Assembly: GCF_019551475.1 (NCBI RefSeq)
Contig: NZ_CP047159.1
Location: 496,001 to 560,000, forward strand
Direction: 5' to 3'
Source: Prevotella sp. Rep29
GTDB lineage: Bacteria; Bacteroidota; Bacteroidia; Bacteroidales; Bacteroidaceae
Length of the DNA stretch: 64,000 nt
The notes under the pieces were generated by a model. The model was given only the letters and a program-made list of their open reading frames with translations. It was not told the origin of the DNA and did no database searches. The position numbers were made by a program, and so were the translations under genes. How positions within the stretch are numbered: the stretch's first letter is position 1; every line of letters starts with the position of its first letter. This document shows positions 23,883 to 32,080 of the stretch, one piece after another.

Positions 23883-24635
23883 TTATCCAATTGCCCCTTT
23901 ATGTTTAATGACAGGATAGATTTTTGCAAAAGCCCAAAGTCCAGGATAGGTATGCTCACAATTAAAAACTATACTCTTTGGAATTTTCCAGCAAATCATC
24001 AAACTAGGCTTTAGGGACGTTTTTCTTTTACACAAATCTTTTTGCATACGTTCAAAAATCATGGGAATAGAATCCTGAAATTGCAAAAAGAGTTGATTGT
24101 CTGGTGCCTTATCTGAATATGAAGTTACAATGTGCAATCCAATTTTAATTACACCCTTTGTATTTTCTTCATAATGCTTAATATCTTTATCCAAACTATG
24201 CAATTGTTCATTCATTTTAAGCCATCTCTCAGTAACAACGCCTTCTCTTGTGTTCGGTGTGGTAAAACAATCGTAACTATGTTTTAGCTCTATTACAAAG
24301 CTATAGTTCTTATAGAGACACCAATAATCAAGCCGTCCACTTGATTCTTCTAAATTAAAATGTCTGTTATTACATTTTCTTTTTGCTGGTAACTCTGCAA
24401 AAACCATTGAATTGCAGAGTTTTGACAGGGCTGGTAATAGAACACTGTCAAGTTGGCGTTCTCGGTAGGTATATGGCAAATCGCAAAATCTTTCATTACT
24501 ATACTTTGTACAAAGTTTAGCCATATCAAAGAAAAGGTTGTTTACCAAATCTTTTGCAGTTAAGAAAGATTCTCCTTCGTCATTTCCTAAGATTGTTTCT
24601 ACAAAAGAAAGATTGTGTTTCTTAATAATTTCCAT
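23883..24635 (-). CDS. Uncharacterised protein with PD-(D/E)xK nuclease-like core
   Basis: This 250-residue cytoplasmic protein has no signal peptide. Residues ~98-116 read SSGRLDYWCLYKNYSFVIELKHSYD: an Asp before a strand ending in E-L-K, the arrangement of PD-(D/E)xK nucleases. It is AT-rich compared with neighbours. It could be a restriction-like or housekeeping nuclease; the remainder matches nothing I recognise. It begins 18 bp after the small membrane protein gene, in the same run. Confidence 0.5.
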   Translation of the reverse strand: MEIIKKHNLSFVETILGNDEGESFLTAKDLVNNLFFDMAKLCTKYSNERFCDLPYTYRERQLDSVLLPALSKLCNSMVFAELPAKRKCNNRHFNLEESSGRLDYWCLYKNYSFVIELKHSYDCFTTPNTREGVVTERWLKMNEQLHSLDKDIKHYEENTKGVIKIGLHIVTSYSDKAPDNQLFLQFQDSIPMIFERMQKDLCKRKTSLKPSLMICWKIPKSIVFNCEHTYPGLWAFAKIYPVIKHKGAIG

Positions 24636-24653
24636 AAATTCCGATTTATCTGT

Positions 24654-24857
24654 TTATTGCTCTTTGGTGAATTTGTAAACAGCCAATGTCGGCAGAATGA
24701 CCAATAGCAATAAGCTTATCTCCACCAATGCATACGACCCGAAATAGTCAACCAATGTCTGAAATCCCAAGACTCCATCAACCAGAAAGACTAAAAAAGC
24801 AAACCAACAGAGGAAGAATATTGCCGAATGCTTGATTTTTCTTTTCTTTAGTTTCAT
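24654..24857 (-). CDS. Small two-helix membrane protein
   Basis: The 67-residue protein has a basic N-terminus (MKLKKRKIKH) and two hydrophobic helices (AIFFLCWFAFLVFLVDGVLGF and ALVEISLLLLVILPTLAVYKF). It is the first gene of the minus-strand run, with a TAACTTTG promoter at 24883-24890. No family was recognised; coding status rests on the promoter, composition and coupling to the next gene. Confidence 0.6.
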   Translation of the reverse strand: MKLKKRKIKHSAIFFLCWFAFLVFLVDGVLGFQTLVDYFGSYALVEISLLLLVILPTLAVYKFTKEQ

Positions 24858-24882
24858 TTTTTTAGTGTATTGTTTTCAATGG

Positions 24883-24890
24883 CAAAGTTA
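24883..24890 (-). promoter_or_regulatory. -7 promoter element of the 24857-21525 run (TAACTTTG)
   Basis: It is a TAnnTTTG match on the minus strand, 26 bp before the first start codon. Confidence 0.55.
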
Positions 24891-24967
24891 CAAATAATCC
24901 TTGAATTCGCACATAAACGGAGTGGATTTGTTTATAACTTGGATGGGGAGTCCTCTTATAAACGAAA

Positions 24968-24994
24968 AAAGAGAGCCGTTGAAAAGCTCTCTTT
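24968..24994 (-). terminator. Terminator of the tRNA-Lys gene
   Basis: On the minus strand, AAAGAGAGC/GCTCTCTTT forms a 9-bp stem followed by a T-tract, 12 bp after the tRNA. Confidence 0.78.
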
Positions 24995-25006
24995 CTAATT
25001 GTGTTG

Positions 25007-25079
25007 TGACCCGTTTGGGGCTCGAACCCAAGACCCCCACATTAAAAGTGTGATGCTCTACCAACTGAGCTAACGAGTC
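25007..25079 (-). tRNA. tRNA-Lys (anticodon TTT)
   Basis: The 73-nt cloverleaf is complete: acceptor GACTCGT/ACGGGTC (one G-T pair), D-arm with GCTC...GAGC and TTGGTA loop, anticodon loop CTTTTAA, and T-arm GGGTTCGAGCCC-like. The discriminator is A and CCA is not encoded. A TACCTTTG promoter (25114-25121) and terminator flank it, so it is an independent unit. Confidence 0.95.
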
Positions 25080-25113
25080 TCCCTTTTTGCGGCTTTCTTT
25101 TGGAAAGCGTGTG

Positions 25114-25121
25114 CAAAGGTA
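25114..25121 (-). promoter_or_regulatory. -7 promoter element of tRNA-Lys (TACCTTTG)
   Basis: It is a TAnnTTTG match on the minus strand, 35 bp before the mature 5' end. Confidence 0.55.
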
Positions 25122-25237
25122 CGTTCTTTTTTTGAAACAGCCAAATTTATTGTTCCGTTTTTTTGTTGATAACGGATAATTTGCACGCTTTTGCCGTGTT
25201 TTTAATGGGAAAGTTTCTTAAAGGCAATGCGCTTGTG

Positions 25238-26350
25238 TCACGCTGGTTGTGACGAATCTTCGGTCTCTTCAACGACATCTGTCTCATGTTCCCGTGTGAC
25301 GTATCGTTGCCAATATGCCATGATGATGGTGGTGAGCGGCAGGGCGATAATCAGTCCGATGAATCCGAGCAGGGCGCCCCAGATAGAGAGGGAGAGGAGC
25401 AGGATAGCAGGATTCAGGCTCATTGCCTTTCCCATGATTTTGGGTGTGACGATGAGGTCGATGATGATTTGCACGATGCAGAACACCAATACGGCGGCGC
25501 CGAACACTGCCCAGAAGTTCTGTCCTGTGTCGGCGGCTTTCAGCATGGCGAGGAAGGCTGTTGGGATGAGTGCCAGTGTGTGGAGGTATGGCACGAGGTC
25601 CATGATGCCGATGAGGATTCCCAGTCCGATAGCCATGGGGAAACCGATGATGGTAAAGCCGATGCAGAAGAGGATACCCATGGTGAGTGCCACGAGTCCT
25701 TGTCCGCGGATGTAGTTGTTGAGTTCGCGCTTCACGTCGCCCATGAGTTCATTCCAGAAGGGGCGGTTTTTCTTCGGGAAAATCTTGATCCAGTTCTCGG
25801 TGAGGTATTCGTAGTCGAGCAGGATGAAGAACATATATAATAATGTGATTCCCGATGCGATGATGCTCATCACGATGCTGGCTGTCTGCCCGATGAAGGA
25901 GAACAGTTTGGGCATCGCCGTCTTCAGCGCTTCGGTGAAGTCGGGGCTCTTGAAGAAGTTTTCAATGGCTTGCTGGTTGTCGTGTATCCATTCTTGTATG
26001 AGTTCTGGGAAATTCTTGAACTGCGAGCTCCCGTTCAGATGGCGCAAGATGACCTGCCCGAGCTTGTCGAACTGTTCTATCATTGGCGGGAAAATCAAGT
26101 AGAGTACTCCCCCCACGACGGCGATGACGAAGATGAGGGTGACGATGATAGAGAGTATCCGGGTGGGAACATGCAGTTTGTATTGCACGAAATTAACAAT
26201 CGGGTGGAGCAGATAGGCGAGCAGCCATGCCACGAAGAATGGCAGCAGAACGCTGCTGAGGTAATCCACGAAATAAATCACGCCTCCAATGAGGAGCGCA
26301 GTGATGGTCCATCGGATGAATTTGTCGAATGTGATTTTCTGCTCTAACAT
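25238..26350 (-). CDS. AI-2E-family transporter (PerM-like permease)
   Basis: The 370-residue inner-membrane protein has paired N-terminal helices, a cytosolic/periplasmic helical middle (~80-150), and a C-terminal helix bundle including the family motif GQGLVALTMGILFCIGFTIIGFPMAIGLGILIGIMDLVPYLH and a P-rich GxxxxP segment (LIVTPKIMGKAMSLNP). The superfamily includes TqsA and Na+/H+ antiporters, so the substrate is open. It starts 18 bp after the thymidine kinase stop on the same strand, so they probably share a transcript. Confidence 0.85.
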   Translation of the reverse strand: MLEQKITFDKFIRWTITALLIGGVIYFVDYLSSVLLPFFVAWLLAYLLHPIVNFVQYKLHVPTRILSIIVTLIFVIAVVGGVLYLIFPPMIEQFDKLGQVILRHLNGSSQFKNFPELIQEWIHDNQQAIENFFKSPDFTEALKTAMPKLFSFIGQTASIVMSIIASGITLLYMFFILLDYEYLTENWIKIFPKKNRPFWNELMGDVKRELNNYIRGQGLVALTMGILFCIGFTIIGFPMAIGLGILIGIMDLVPYLHTLALIPTAFLAMLKAADTGQNFWAVFGAAVLVFCIVQIIIDLIVTPKIMGKAMSLNPAILLLSLSIWGALLGFIGLIIALPLTTIIMAYWQRYVTREHETDVVEETEDSSQPA

Positions 26351-26368
26351 GGCTGTTTCGGTTTCTGG

Positions 26369-26959
26369 TTAGGTTTTTGGATGTTCTTCGCTGAGGGCTT
26401 TCTGATAGCATTCGCGGCATAGCGGCTCGTACTCGTTGGTTTCGCCGAGCAGCACGCGCTTGTCGTTATCCACCAGTCGATGGCTGACGTATGCCAGGTT
26501 GCCGCAACGCACGCAGATGGCATGCACCTTGGTCACTTCGTCGGCGATGGCACAGAGGGCAGGCATCGGTCCGAAGGGCACGCCCTTGAAGTCCATGTCG
26601 AGTCCTGCCACGATGACGCGCACGCCACGGTTGGCAAGTTCGTTACACACTTCGGGCAGCCGGTCGTCGAGGAATTGCGCCTCGTCGATACCCACCACGT
26701 CGATGTCTGACGAGAGTAGCAGGATGGACGAAGAGGAATCGATTGGTGTCGAGGGAATGGAATGCTGGTCGTGGCTGACCACATCTTCTTCCGAATAGCG
26801 CGTGTCGATTGCCGGTTTGAATATCTCTACTTTCTGACGTGCAAATTCTGCCCGTTTCATGCGTCGTATCAGCTCTTCTGTCTTTCCTGAAAACATGGAG
26901 CCGCACACCACTTCTATTCTGCCGGGACGGTGTGACTCCCCAGTAAGGTTTACTGTCAT
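26369..26959 (-). CDS. tdk: Thymidine kinase (type II)
   Basis: The chosen start (26959, [20 protein letters not shown]) gives 196 residues, the usual length; the longer frame adds an unlikely extension. Motifs: Walker [20 protein letters not shown], Walker [14 protein letters not shown], the lasso loop, and a zinc ribbon of CVRCG...CRECY. It salvages thymidine to dTMP (EC 2.7.1.21). A TATTTTTG promoter (26967-26974) lies 7 bp before the start, implying a leaderless or near-leaderless mRNA. Confidence 0.93.
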   Translation of the reverse strand: MTVNLTGESHRPGRIEVVCGSMFSGKTEELIRRMKRAEFARQKVEIFKPAIDTRYSEEDVVSHDQHSIPSTPIDSSSSILLLSSDIDVVGIDEAQFLDDRLPEVCNELANRGVRVIVAGLDMDFKGVPFGPMPALCAIADEVTKVHAICVRCGNLAYVSHRLVDNDKRVLLGETNEYEPLCRECYQKALSEEHPKT

Positions 26960-26966
26960 AACGCTA

Positions 26967-26974
26967 CAAAAATA
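26967..26974 (-). promoter_or_regulatory. -7 promoter element of tdk (TATTTTTG)
   Basis: It is a minus-strand TAnnTTTG match only 7 bp from the tdk start codon. Confidence 0.55.
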
Positions 26975-27030
26975 CAAAGACGTTTTGAATTTTGCAAACG
27001 ATTGGCTCTTTTTTTCGAAAAACTTTTTTC

Positions 27031-27624
27031 CTATGTATGGGGTTCGTTGTGCATCATCTGTTTCCATTTCCGGTAGCCGAGAATAGCGATGATGACGTAG
27101 AGCCCATAGAGACTGGCTTTGAAGGGGATGTCTTTGTAGAAATAGAGCCCGCAGGTGACCACATCAACGACTATCCAGATGAGCCACTGTTCGAGGTATT
27201 TGCGGGCGAGCGCCCAGATGCCCACGATGCTGAGGGCGGTCGTGAAGCTGTCGGCAAGCGGCACGGTCGAGTTCGTTTGTGTGTCGAGCAGCCAGTAGAT
27301 GGCTCCCCAGATGGCGAGCGTGGCTATTGTCCATGGGAGGACGAGGCTTCGTTTGAAATGCGTGATGGGTGTCTTCTTCGCCGTTCCGCTTTTGCCTCCA
27401 CCTATCCAGTGGAAGAATCCGTAAACGGTCATGGCGAGGTAGTAGAACTCCATGCCGCAGTCGGCATAGAGCCCCTTCTGGTAGTAGAGCACGATGCCGA
27501 GCGACTGCATGGCGAATCCCACTGCCCACAGCCAGACACTTGCCTTGTATTCCAAGAGGATGTAGGCAAGTCCTAACAGGGTTGTGACGATGTCTAACCA
27601 GTGGGCAGTGAGGAATTCGTTCAT
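27031..27624 (-). CDS. pnuT: PnuC-family transporter, probable thiamine transporter PnuT
   Basis: The 197-residue inner-membrane protein has 6-7 helices and the PnuC-family C-terminal signature ([44 protein letters not shown]). The family transports vitamins by facilitated diffusion with kinase trapping. It follows a TPP-riboswitch-controlled TonB receptor by 21 bp, so thiamine rather than nicotinamide riboside is the expected substrate; Bacteroidetes OMP-pnuT units regulated by TPP are known. The thiamine pyrophosphokinase that often completes the unit is not the next gene here. Confidence 0.85.
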   Translation of the reverse strand: MNEFLTAHWLDIVTTLLGLAYILLEYKASVWLWAVGFAMQSLGIVLYYQKGLYADCGMEFYYLAMTVYGFFHWIGGGKSGTAKKTPITHFKRSLVLPWTIATLAIWGAIYWLLDTQTNSTVPLADSFTTALSIVGIWALARKYLEQWLIWIVVDVVTCGLYFYKDIPFKASLYGLYVIIAILGYRKWKQMMHNEPHT

Positions 27625-27645
27625 GGCATGTTGGTTTTTATGGGG

Positions 27646-30021
27646 TTAGAATTTCAGTGTGATGCTGCCCATTGCCGTAAATCCTGCAGCAGGAATGAAG
27701 CCTATCTGGTAGTAGCGGTTGTCGTTGGGGTGCCCGTATTCCTCTACGATGGATGAATAGACCCATCCGCTGGTGGCATAGCGACGCGCGAAGATGTTGT
27801 TGAAGTCAAGTCCGAGCACCACGCCCTTCACGCCCATTGCCTTGCGCACTTGAGCCGTGTAGCTGAAACTGAGGTTCGTGACCGAGTAGCCGGGCAGTGA
27901 GCGGTCTTTGTTCTCGGTGTTGTCGAGGTATTGGCGGCTGACGAAGTTGGTGTGCCAGACGGCTTGGAAACCACGGTAATGGAAGTTGGCGAAGCCGTTG
28001 AGGATGGTGCTGGGCGAGAATGCGAGGGTGGAATTGTCGTAATGGATAACGCGCCAGTCGTCATCCCAGTTCACGCTTGCATACTCGTCGAAGTCCTTGA
28101 CCTTGTTCTGACTGAGGGCGGCATTGCCTTCGAGCGAGAGCCAAGGGGTGACGTTGCAGCCTGCCGACAGCTCGATACCCATGCGATACGACCGCTTGAT
28201 GTTGGTCGTCAGGTTCTCGCCGATGTCGCTTTGCTGTCCGGTCTGCACGAACTGGTCTTTGTAGTCCATATAATAGAGGTTCACGCCAATGCGCCATTCG
28301 CGGTTCGAGTAGCTGTAGCCGGCTTCGTAGTCGAACAGGCGTTCAGCCTTCGGGGCGGGATAGGCTCCGTTATCGGTGAAGTTGTTGCGTTCGGGTTCGC
28401 GGTTGCTGATAGCGGCTGAGGCGTATGCCTGGTGCCCGTTCTTGTGGAAACTGATACCTGCTTTCGGGTTGAAGAAGTTGTATTTCTCGTTGATGTCTAA
28501 CCGCTGGTTGACGTATGTGCCGTCGCCGTTGTCGTAGAACTTGTCGTTGACGCCGTCCGTCTTGTAGCTGACGTGGCGGTATTGTGCGTCGGCAAAGAGG
28601 TCCCACTCGTCCGTCAGGTGGTAGAGGGCTTTCAGGAAGGCGTTTCCGTCGAACTTCTTCGCGTCAGAGTCATAGTATTGATAGTCGCCGTTGCCGAGGA
28701 TGTTTCGGCGCAGGGTCTCGTCTTTCACGTAAGTGATGTAGCCGAAATGGTTGCCGTCGAACTGCTGGACGGAGAGTCCGCCGATGATGTCCCACCGCTT
28801 GTTTTTGTAGCTGATGTTCCAGATGGCGCCGTAGGTGTCTTGCGTCAGTCCCTTCTTGCGCACGAAGTCGGTGCGTTTCAGGGTGTTTCCCTGTGCGTCG
28901 GTGATGTTGGCAAGTCCGAATTTGCTCAGTTTGTTGTTGTATCTGAACTCGTCGTAGTAGCCATATCCGTGTGTGTAGTGGAGCGATGCCGTTGTTGCCC
29001 AGCGCTCGTTGATGTCCCAGGCGAGCGACAGGATGTGGTGGTGCTGCCAGAAGTTGTCCGTCGTCTTTTTCCACAGCGACCCGTCAGCCATTCTGTGCCG
29101 CTCGGTATGGTAGCCGTTGTCGTCGAAAATCAGGTGTTCATACAGGCTGTTGTATCGTCCCAGTCCTGCTTTGTAGAGGTCTTTGTAGGTCTTGATGCCT
29201 GTCTTTTCGCCGTATGTCCCGTCCATGAGGCTCAGGTCGTCGTTGCCTGCGGTGACACCGTTCCAAGCCTGTCCGGTGCGCTCGAAGTTCCCGATGAGCT
29301 TGTAGCGCAGGGCAAACCTGTCGCCCGCGTAGCTCAGTCCGCCGTAGTAGCTTCCCGAGCGTCCCTGTGTGCCGTGTATATAGCCGTCGGTGTTGGTCTC
29401 GTGATAGGCACCGTCGAGGATGAGGTGGTTCCAGAGCAGTCCTGTGGAGAATGCTCCGCCCACGCGGTATGTGTTGTAAGAACCGTAGGAAGCCGACACT
29501 TCTGCCGACGGTTTGCTGTCGGGTGTCTTCGATGAGAGTGCGATGGTTCCGCCGAATGCGCCGTCGCCGTTGGTGGATGTTCCCACACCGCGCTGTATCT
29601 GTACCTTACCCAGCAGCGAGGCGTAGCTGTTCATGTTTGCCCAGAACACGCATTGGTCTTCGGGCGAGTTGAGGGGCACTCCGTCGAGCGTCACGTTGAT
29701 GCGCGAGCCACCGGCTCCCCTGATGCGCATGTAGGTGGTGCCTGTGCCCACGCCGTTTTCGCTCCATGCCAGGATGCCGGGTGTCTGTGAGAAGAGGAAC
29801 GGCAGTTCCTTGCCCGTCTTCGCAAACGACTGCAGTTCTGTCTTTTTGATGTTGGCAACGGCGAACGGCGCGTTTTTCTGTGCGTTCACACCCCTCACCA
29901 CCACCTCTTGCAGGTGCTCCAGGCGGAGTGAGTCGTTGTCGTCAGCTGCGGGCAGCAGATTTCCTGCATGCACCATCGAGGCTACGATGGGAGCAGCTAA
30001 GAAAAGAAACGTTTTTTTCAT
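27646..30021 (-). CDS. TonB-dependent outer-membrane receptor, probable thiamine uptake
   Basis: The 791-residue receptor has a signal peptide (MKKTFLFLAAPIVASMVHAG), a TonB-box region (LEHLQEVVVRGVNAQKNAPFAVANIKKTEL), a plug (TPGILAWSENGVGTGTTYMRIRGAGGSRINVTLDGVPLNSPEDQ) and a 22-strand-type barrel ending in Phe (AMGSITLKF). A TPP riboswitch sits in its leader and a PnuC-family gene follows at 21 bp, so it most likely imports thiamine or a phosphate ester. No SusD partner is present. Confidence 0.88.
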   Translation of the reverse strand: MKKTFLFLAAPIVASMVHAGNLLPAADDNDSLRLEHLQEVVVRGVNAQKNAPFAVANIKKTELQSFAKTGKELPFLFSQTPGILAWSENGVGTGTTYMRIRGAGGSRINVTLDGVPLNSPEDQCVFWANMNSYASLLGKVQIQRGVGTSTNGDGAFGGTIALSSKTPDSKPSAEVSASYGSYNTYRVGGAFSTGLLWNHLILDGAYHETNTDGYIHGTQGRSGSYYGGLSYAGDRFALRYKLIGNFERTGQAWNGVTAGNDDLSLMDGTYGEKTGIKTYKDLYKAGLGRYNSLYEHLIFDDNGYHTERHRMADGSLWKKTTDNFWQHHHILSLAWDINERWATTASLHYTHGYGYYDEFRYNNKLSKFGLANITDAQGNTLKRTDFVRKKGLTQDTYGAIWNISYKNKRWDIIGGLSVQQFDGNHFGYITYVKDETLRRNILGNGDYQYYDSDAKKFDGNAFLKALYHLTDEWDLFADAQYRHVSYKTDGVNDKFYDNGDGTYVNQRLDINEKYNFFNPKAGISFHKNGHQAYASAAISNREPERNNFTDNGAYPAPKAERLFDYEAGYSYSNREWRIGVNLYYMDYKDQFVQTGQQSDIGENLTTNIKRSYRMGIELSAGCNVTPWLSLEGNAALSQNKVKDFDEYASVNWDDDWRVIHYDNSTLAFSPSTILNGFANFHYRGFQAVWHTNFVSRQYLDNTENKDRSLPGYSVTNLSFSYTAQVRKAMGVKGVVLGLDFNNIFARRYATSGWVYSSIVEEYGHPNDNRYYQIGFIPAAGFTAMGSITLKF

Positions 30022-30099
30022 TAATTGTTAGGTTTTAAATACACAAAAAAGGGGAGATTTTCAACACCTGTGAGGTGGTCCGAAAAACTTGATTTGTGT

Positions 30100-30180
30100 C
30101 GCCTTTATCCCTACGCCGGTATTATCCGGATCAGGTCGGAGGGTCTGTTCTCAGCCCGCAGCACGGCGGGCACCCCTTAA
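30100..30180 (-). promoter_or_regulatory. TPP (thi-box) riboswitch
   Basis: On the minus strand the conserved parts appear in order: GGGGTGC, GGGCTGAGA, ACCC, then ACCTGATCCGGATAATACCGG and CGTAGGGA. It lies in the leader of the TonB receptor, about 80 bp before its start, and binds thiamine pyrophosphate to turn the unit off when the cofactor is sufficient. Confidence 0.93.
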
Positions 30181-30201
30181 CTTACGCTTTGTAAGTCGGT
30201 G

Positions 30202-30209
30202 CAAAGATA
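30202..30209 (-). promoter_or_regulatory. -7 promoter element of the thiamine-uptake unit (TATCTTTG)
   Basis: It is a minus-strand TAnnTTTG match with TTG 20 bp upstream. This promoter lies inside a block duplicated before the sialate operon (54337-54367). Confidence 0.65.
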
Positions 30210-30366
30210 TGAATCTTTCTTGTATTTACCAACAAATTTGCGAATTTTATTTGCCCATCTTCAGCGAAACGGACAAGAAAGCAGTTTTGTATATTTATGC
30301 AGGGGATGCGGTTCGGATGGGTGTTTTGTAAACTCCTGTGTTTCAGTGTGTTAAGTATGCGTTTCC

Positions 30367-30469
30367 AAAAGTTCAACTTTTAGCTTGCAAAAGTTCAACT
30401 TTTAGGCGGTGAAAGTTGAACTTTTAGGACGCAAAAGTTCAACTTTTGGAAAGTGAAAGTTCAACTGCA
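30367..30469. repeat. 22-bp-lattice palindrome array, copy C (5 units)
   Basis: Units are centred at 30374, 30396, 30418, 30440 and 30462, exact 22-bp steps. Three are perfect AAAAGTTCAACTTTT; the third has G at the centre and one changed outer base; the last lacks part of the second half. Confidence 0.82.
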
Positions 30470-30854
30470 TATTTATACGTCCTTTTCTGTATGTTTATAC
30501 CCACCCCTTCCCCTCCCGAAGGGAGGGATAAAGTCACAATTTCGTTCTCTCTCCATCTTGGGATGGAAGGGGAGCGCCTGACGGAAGTATGCCACTAACT
30601 TCATTCCCCTCCCATCTCAGGGGAGGGGCAGGGGTGGGGCGTTAAACAGGGAAAAGGCAAAACAGATATGATTACGAATGCCCAATCAATCGACAGGCAA
30701 ACAACCGCTAATCATAATTCTTAATTCTTAATTGATGATTCATCACGTCATTCTGAGGGAATCAAAAAACGGGAGCTGATTCGTCTGCGAATCGGCTCCC
30801 GTTGTCGTGACAGCTGTCTGCGGGCTGTTGCCGCCCGCCTGCAGCGTTTGTGTC

Positions 30855-31802
30855 TTATTCTTTTGGCAGCGTGCGGAATCCCTTTCCGAGGATTTCCGAG
30901 CTCTCCATGATGTTGACGAACGCTTTCGGGTCGATGCGGTGGAGCGCCAACTTGAGTTTAATCATGTCGGTACGGTCGAGCGTCACGTAGAGCATCTTGC
31001 GCTCGTTGCCCTGATAGAGGCCGCTACCGGTGATGCATGTACCGCCACGGTTGAGCTCGTTGATGACATAGTCGCGGATAGGCTCCGGGTCGTCGGTGAT
31101 GATGAACATGGTCTTGTAGCTCTTCATGCCGTCAACCACAAGGTCGATGACCTTACCCTCGATGAAGATGACGATGACGGAGTAGATAGGCAGGCGGATA
31201 TCGCCGAACGCCACGAGCGTGCTCAGGGTGATGATACCATCGACAATCATGACCAGCGTGCCGAGCGAAATCTTCGTGTACTTGTGCAGAATCATCGAGA
31301 TAATGTCCGAACCACCGCTCGTTGCACCCGAACGGAAGATGAGTCCGATGGCAAGACCGTAGATGAGTCCGGCGAGCACGGTATTCAAGAAGTAGTCGGG
31401 CTGGAACCATCCGCCGTCATGGGGTATCTGCACCATGGATGTTCCTTCTCCGGCAGTCGTGGCAATCGCGCCGTCGTGAATGACGGGGTTGTAGCCCCAC
31501 CAGCTCTCCAGTACGAAGGTGAAAGCGAAGATGAGAATCGTCGAGATAATCGTCTTCACACCGAATTTCGGACCGAGAATCCACGTGCCGACGATGAGCA
31601 GCGGAATATCCATACAGATGGCATAGAGCGAAATCTTCCAGGGCCAAAGCGTGTTGAACACGTTACTCAGACCGTAGGTTCCACCCGGAGCCATCAAGTA
31701 GGGATTGACAAACATCACGTCGCCCACGGCGAAGAGAATACTACCTACAATCAGCAGGATGTATGCCACAAGTTCCTGCTTGAATTTCATGTTGTTGTTC
31801 AT
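30855..31802 (-). CDS. YitT-family membrane protein (DUF161 + DUF2179)
   Basis: The 315-residue protein has about five membrane helices (AYILLIVGSILFAVGDVMFVNP, GGTYGLSN, LYAICMDIPLLIVGTWILG, GLIYGLAIGLIFRSGATSGGSDIISMIL) and a C-terminal DUF2179 domain (YKTMFIITDDPEPIRDYVINELNRGGTCITGSGLY). The GATSGGSDI motif is family-typical. Function is unknown. It is monocistronic, with a TACCTTTG promoter at 31868-31875. Confidence 0.87.
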   Translation of the reverse strand: MNNNMKFKQELVAYILLIVGSILFAVGDVMFVNPYLMAPGGTYGLSNVFNTLWPWKISLYAICMDIPLLIVGTWILGPKFGVKTIISTILIFAFTFVLESWWGYNPVIHDGAIATTAGEGTSMVQIPHDGGWFQPDYFLNTVLAGLIYGLAIGLIFRSGATSGGSDIISMILHKYTKISLGTLVMIVDGIITLSTLVAFGDIRLPIYSVIVIFIEGKVIDLVVDGMKSYKTMFIITDDPEPIRDYVINELNRGGTCITGSGLYQGNERKMLYVTLDRTDMIKLKLALHRIDPKAFVNIMESSEILGKGFRTLPKE

Positions 31803-31867
31803 GGATGAATCTTATTATTTGTTATTGTTTGATTAAAATTTCTTATTATTTATTTGAAATCGGCGTG

Positions 31868-31875
31868 CAAAGGTA
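31868..31875 (-). promoter_or_regulatory. -7 promoter element of the YitT gene (TACCTTTG)
   Basis: It is a minus-strand TAnnTTTG match, 66 bp before the start codon. Confidence 0.5.
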
Positions 31876-32049
31876 ATAAGATTATTATAAACCACCATAA
31901 AAAACAAGAAAAATGTGAGAGAAAAGTTTTTCTTTCCACGCCAAGCGCGTTACACATTATATATAATATAAGGGAGAAGGTGCGGCGCTCGGAATGAAAT
32001 GTAACACAATCGTAACTGGAGAGAGAAGACGGGAATGCAGGTATTTGCG

Positions 32050-32057
32050 TAACTTTG
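32050..32057 (+). promoter_or_regulatory. -7 promoter element of the Na/Pi cotransporter gene (TAACTTTG)
   Basis: It is a TAnnTTTG match 24 bp before ATG 32081. No clear -33 TTG was seen. Confidence 0.5.
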
Positions 32058-32080
32058 TGCCACTAAAAGATATATGATAT

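Larger units (their letters stand above)
22246..24649 (-). repeat. Intercistronic sequence repeated at four junctions
   Basis: Copies are at 22246-22263, 23093-23110, 23869-23886 and 24636-24649. On the coding strand each reads ATAAATnnnAATTT, and three of the four continue TAGCG. In two copies the upstream stop TAA lies inside the element; all four are at a stop/start boundary of the run. Confidence 0.6.
30200..30480 (-). repeat. ~280-bp duplicated promoter/palindrome block (copy 1 of 2)
   Basis: Read on the minus strand, this block matches 54085-54369 nearly throughout: palindrome array, AACACAGG and GCATAAATATACAAAAC segments, CTTTCTTGT, GGGCAAATAAAAT, then the -33/-7 promoter ending CTTTGCACC. 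The two copies drive unrelated genes: thiamine receptor here, sialate lyase at 54 kb. Confidence 0.75.
30022..30854. other. 833-bp intergenic region: riboswitch, duplicated promoter block, GC-rich hairpins
   Basis: Besides the TPP riboswitch and promoter, it holds the 22-bp-lattice array (30367-30469) with its tail (about 30200-30360), then GC-rich inverted tracts (CCCCTTCCCCTCCC...GGGAGGGG between ~30500 and 30645), and an AATTCTTAATTCTTAATT tract at 30710-30735. No credible gene was seen. Confidence 0.65.

Noticed and set aside
26960..27067. N-terminal extension of thymidine kinase
   Set aside because: It would include the promoter and is not found in the family; start set at 26959.
27031..27624. 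Nicotinamide riboside transporter PnuC
   Set aside because: The gene directly follows a TPP-riboswitch-controlled TonB receptor at 21 bp, so thiamine is the better substrate call.
28573..29535. 320-residue plus-strand frame
   Set aside because: It is a Val/Ala-rich shadow of the thiamine TonB receptor.
30500..30645. GC-rich inverted tracts as a terminator of the YitT or thiamine unit
   Set aside because: They lack a U-tract and lie upstream, not downstream, of both units; similar GC-rich tracts occur at 54026-54050, so they look like dispersed repeats.
30807..31808. 333-residue plus-strand frame
   Set aside because: It is antisense to the YitT-family gene and its composition is typical of shadow frames (His/Asp/Glu-rich).
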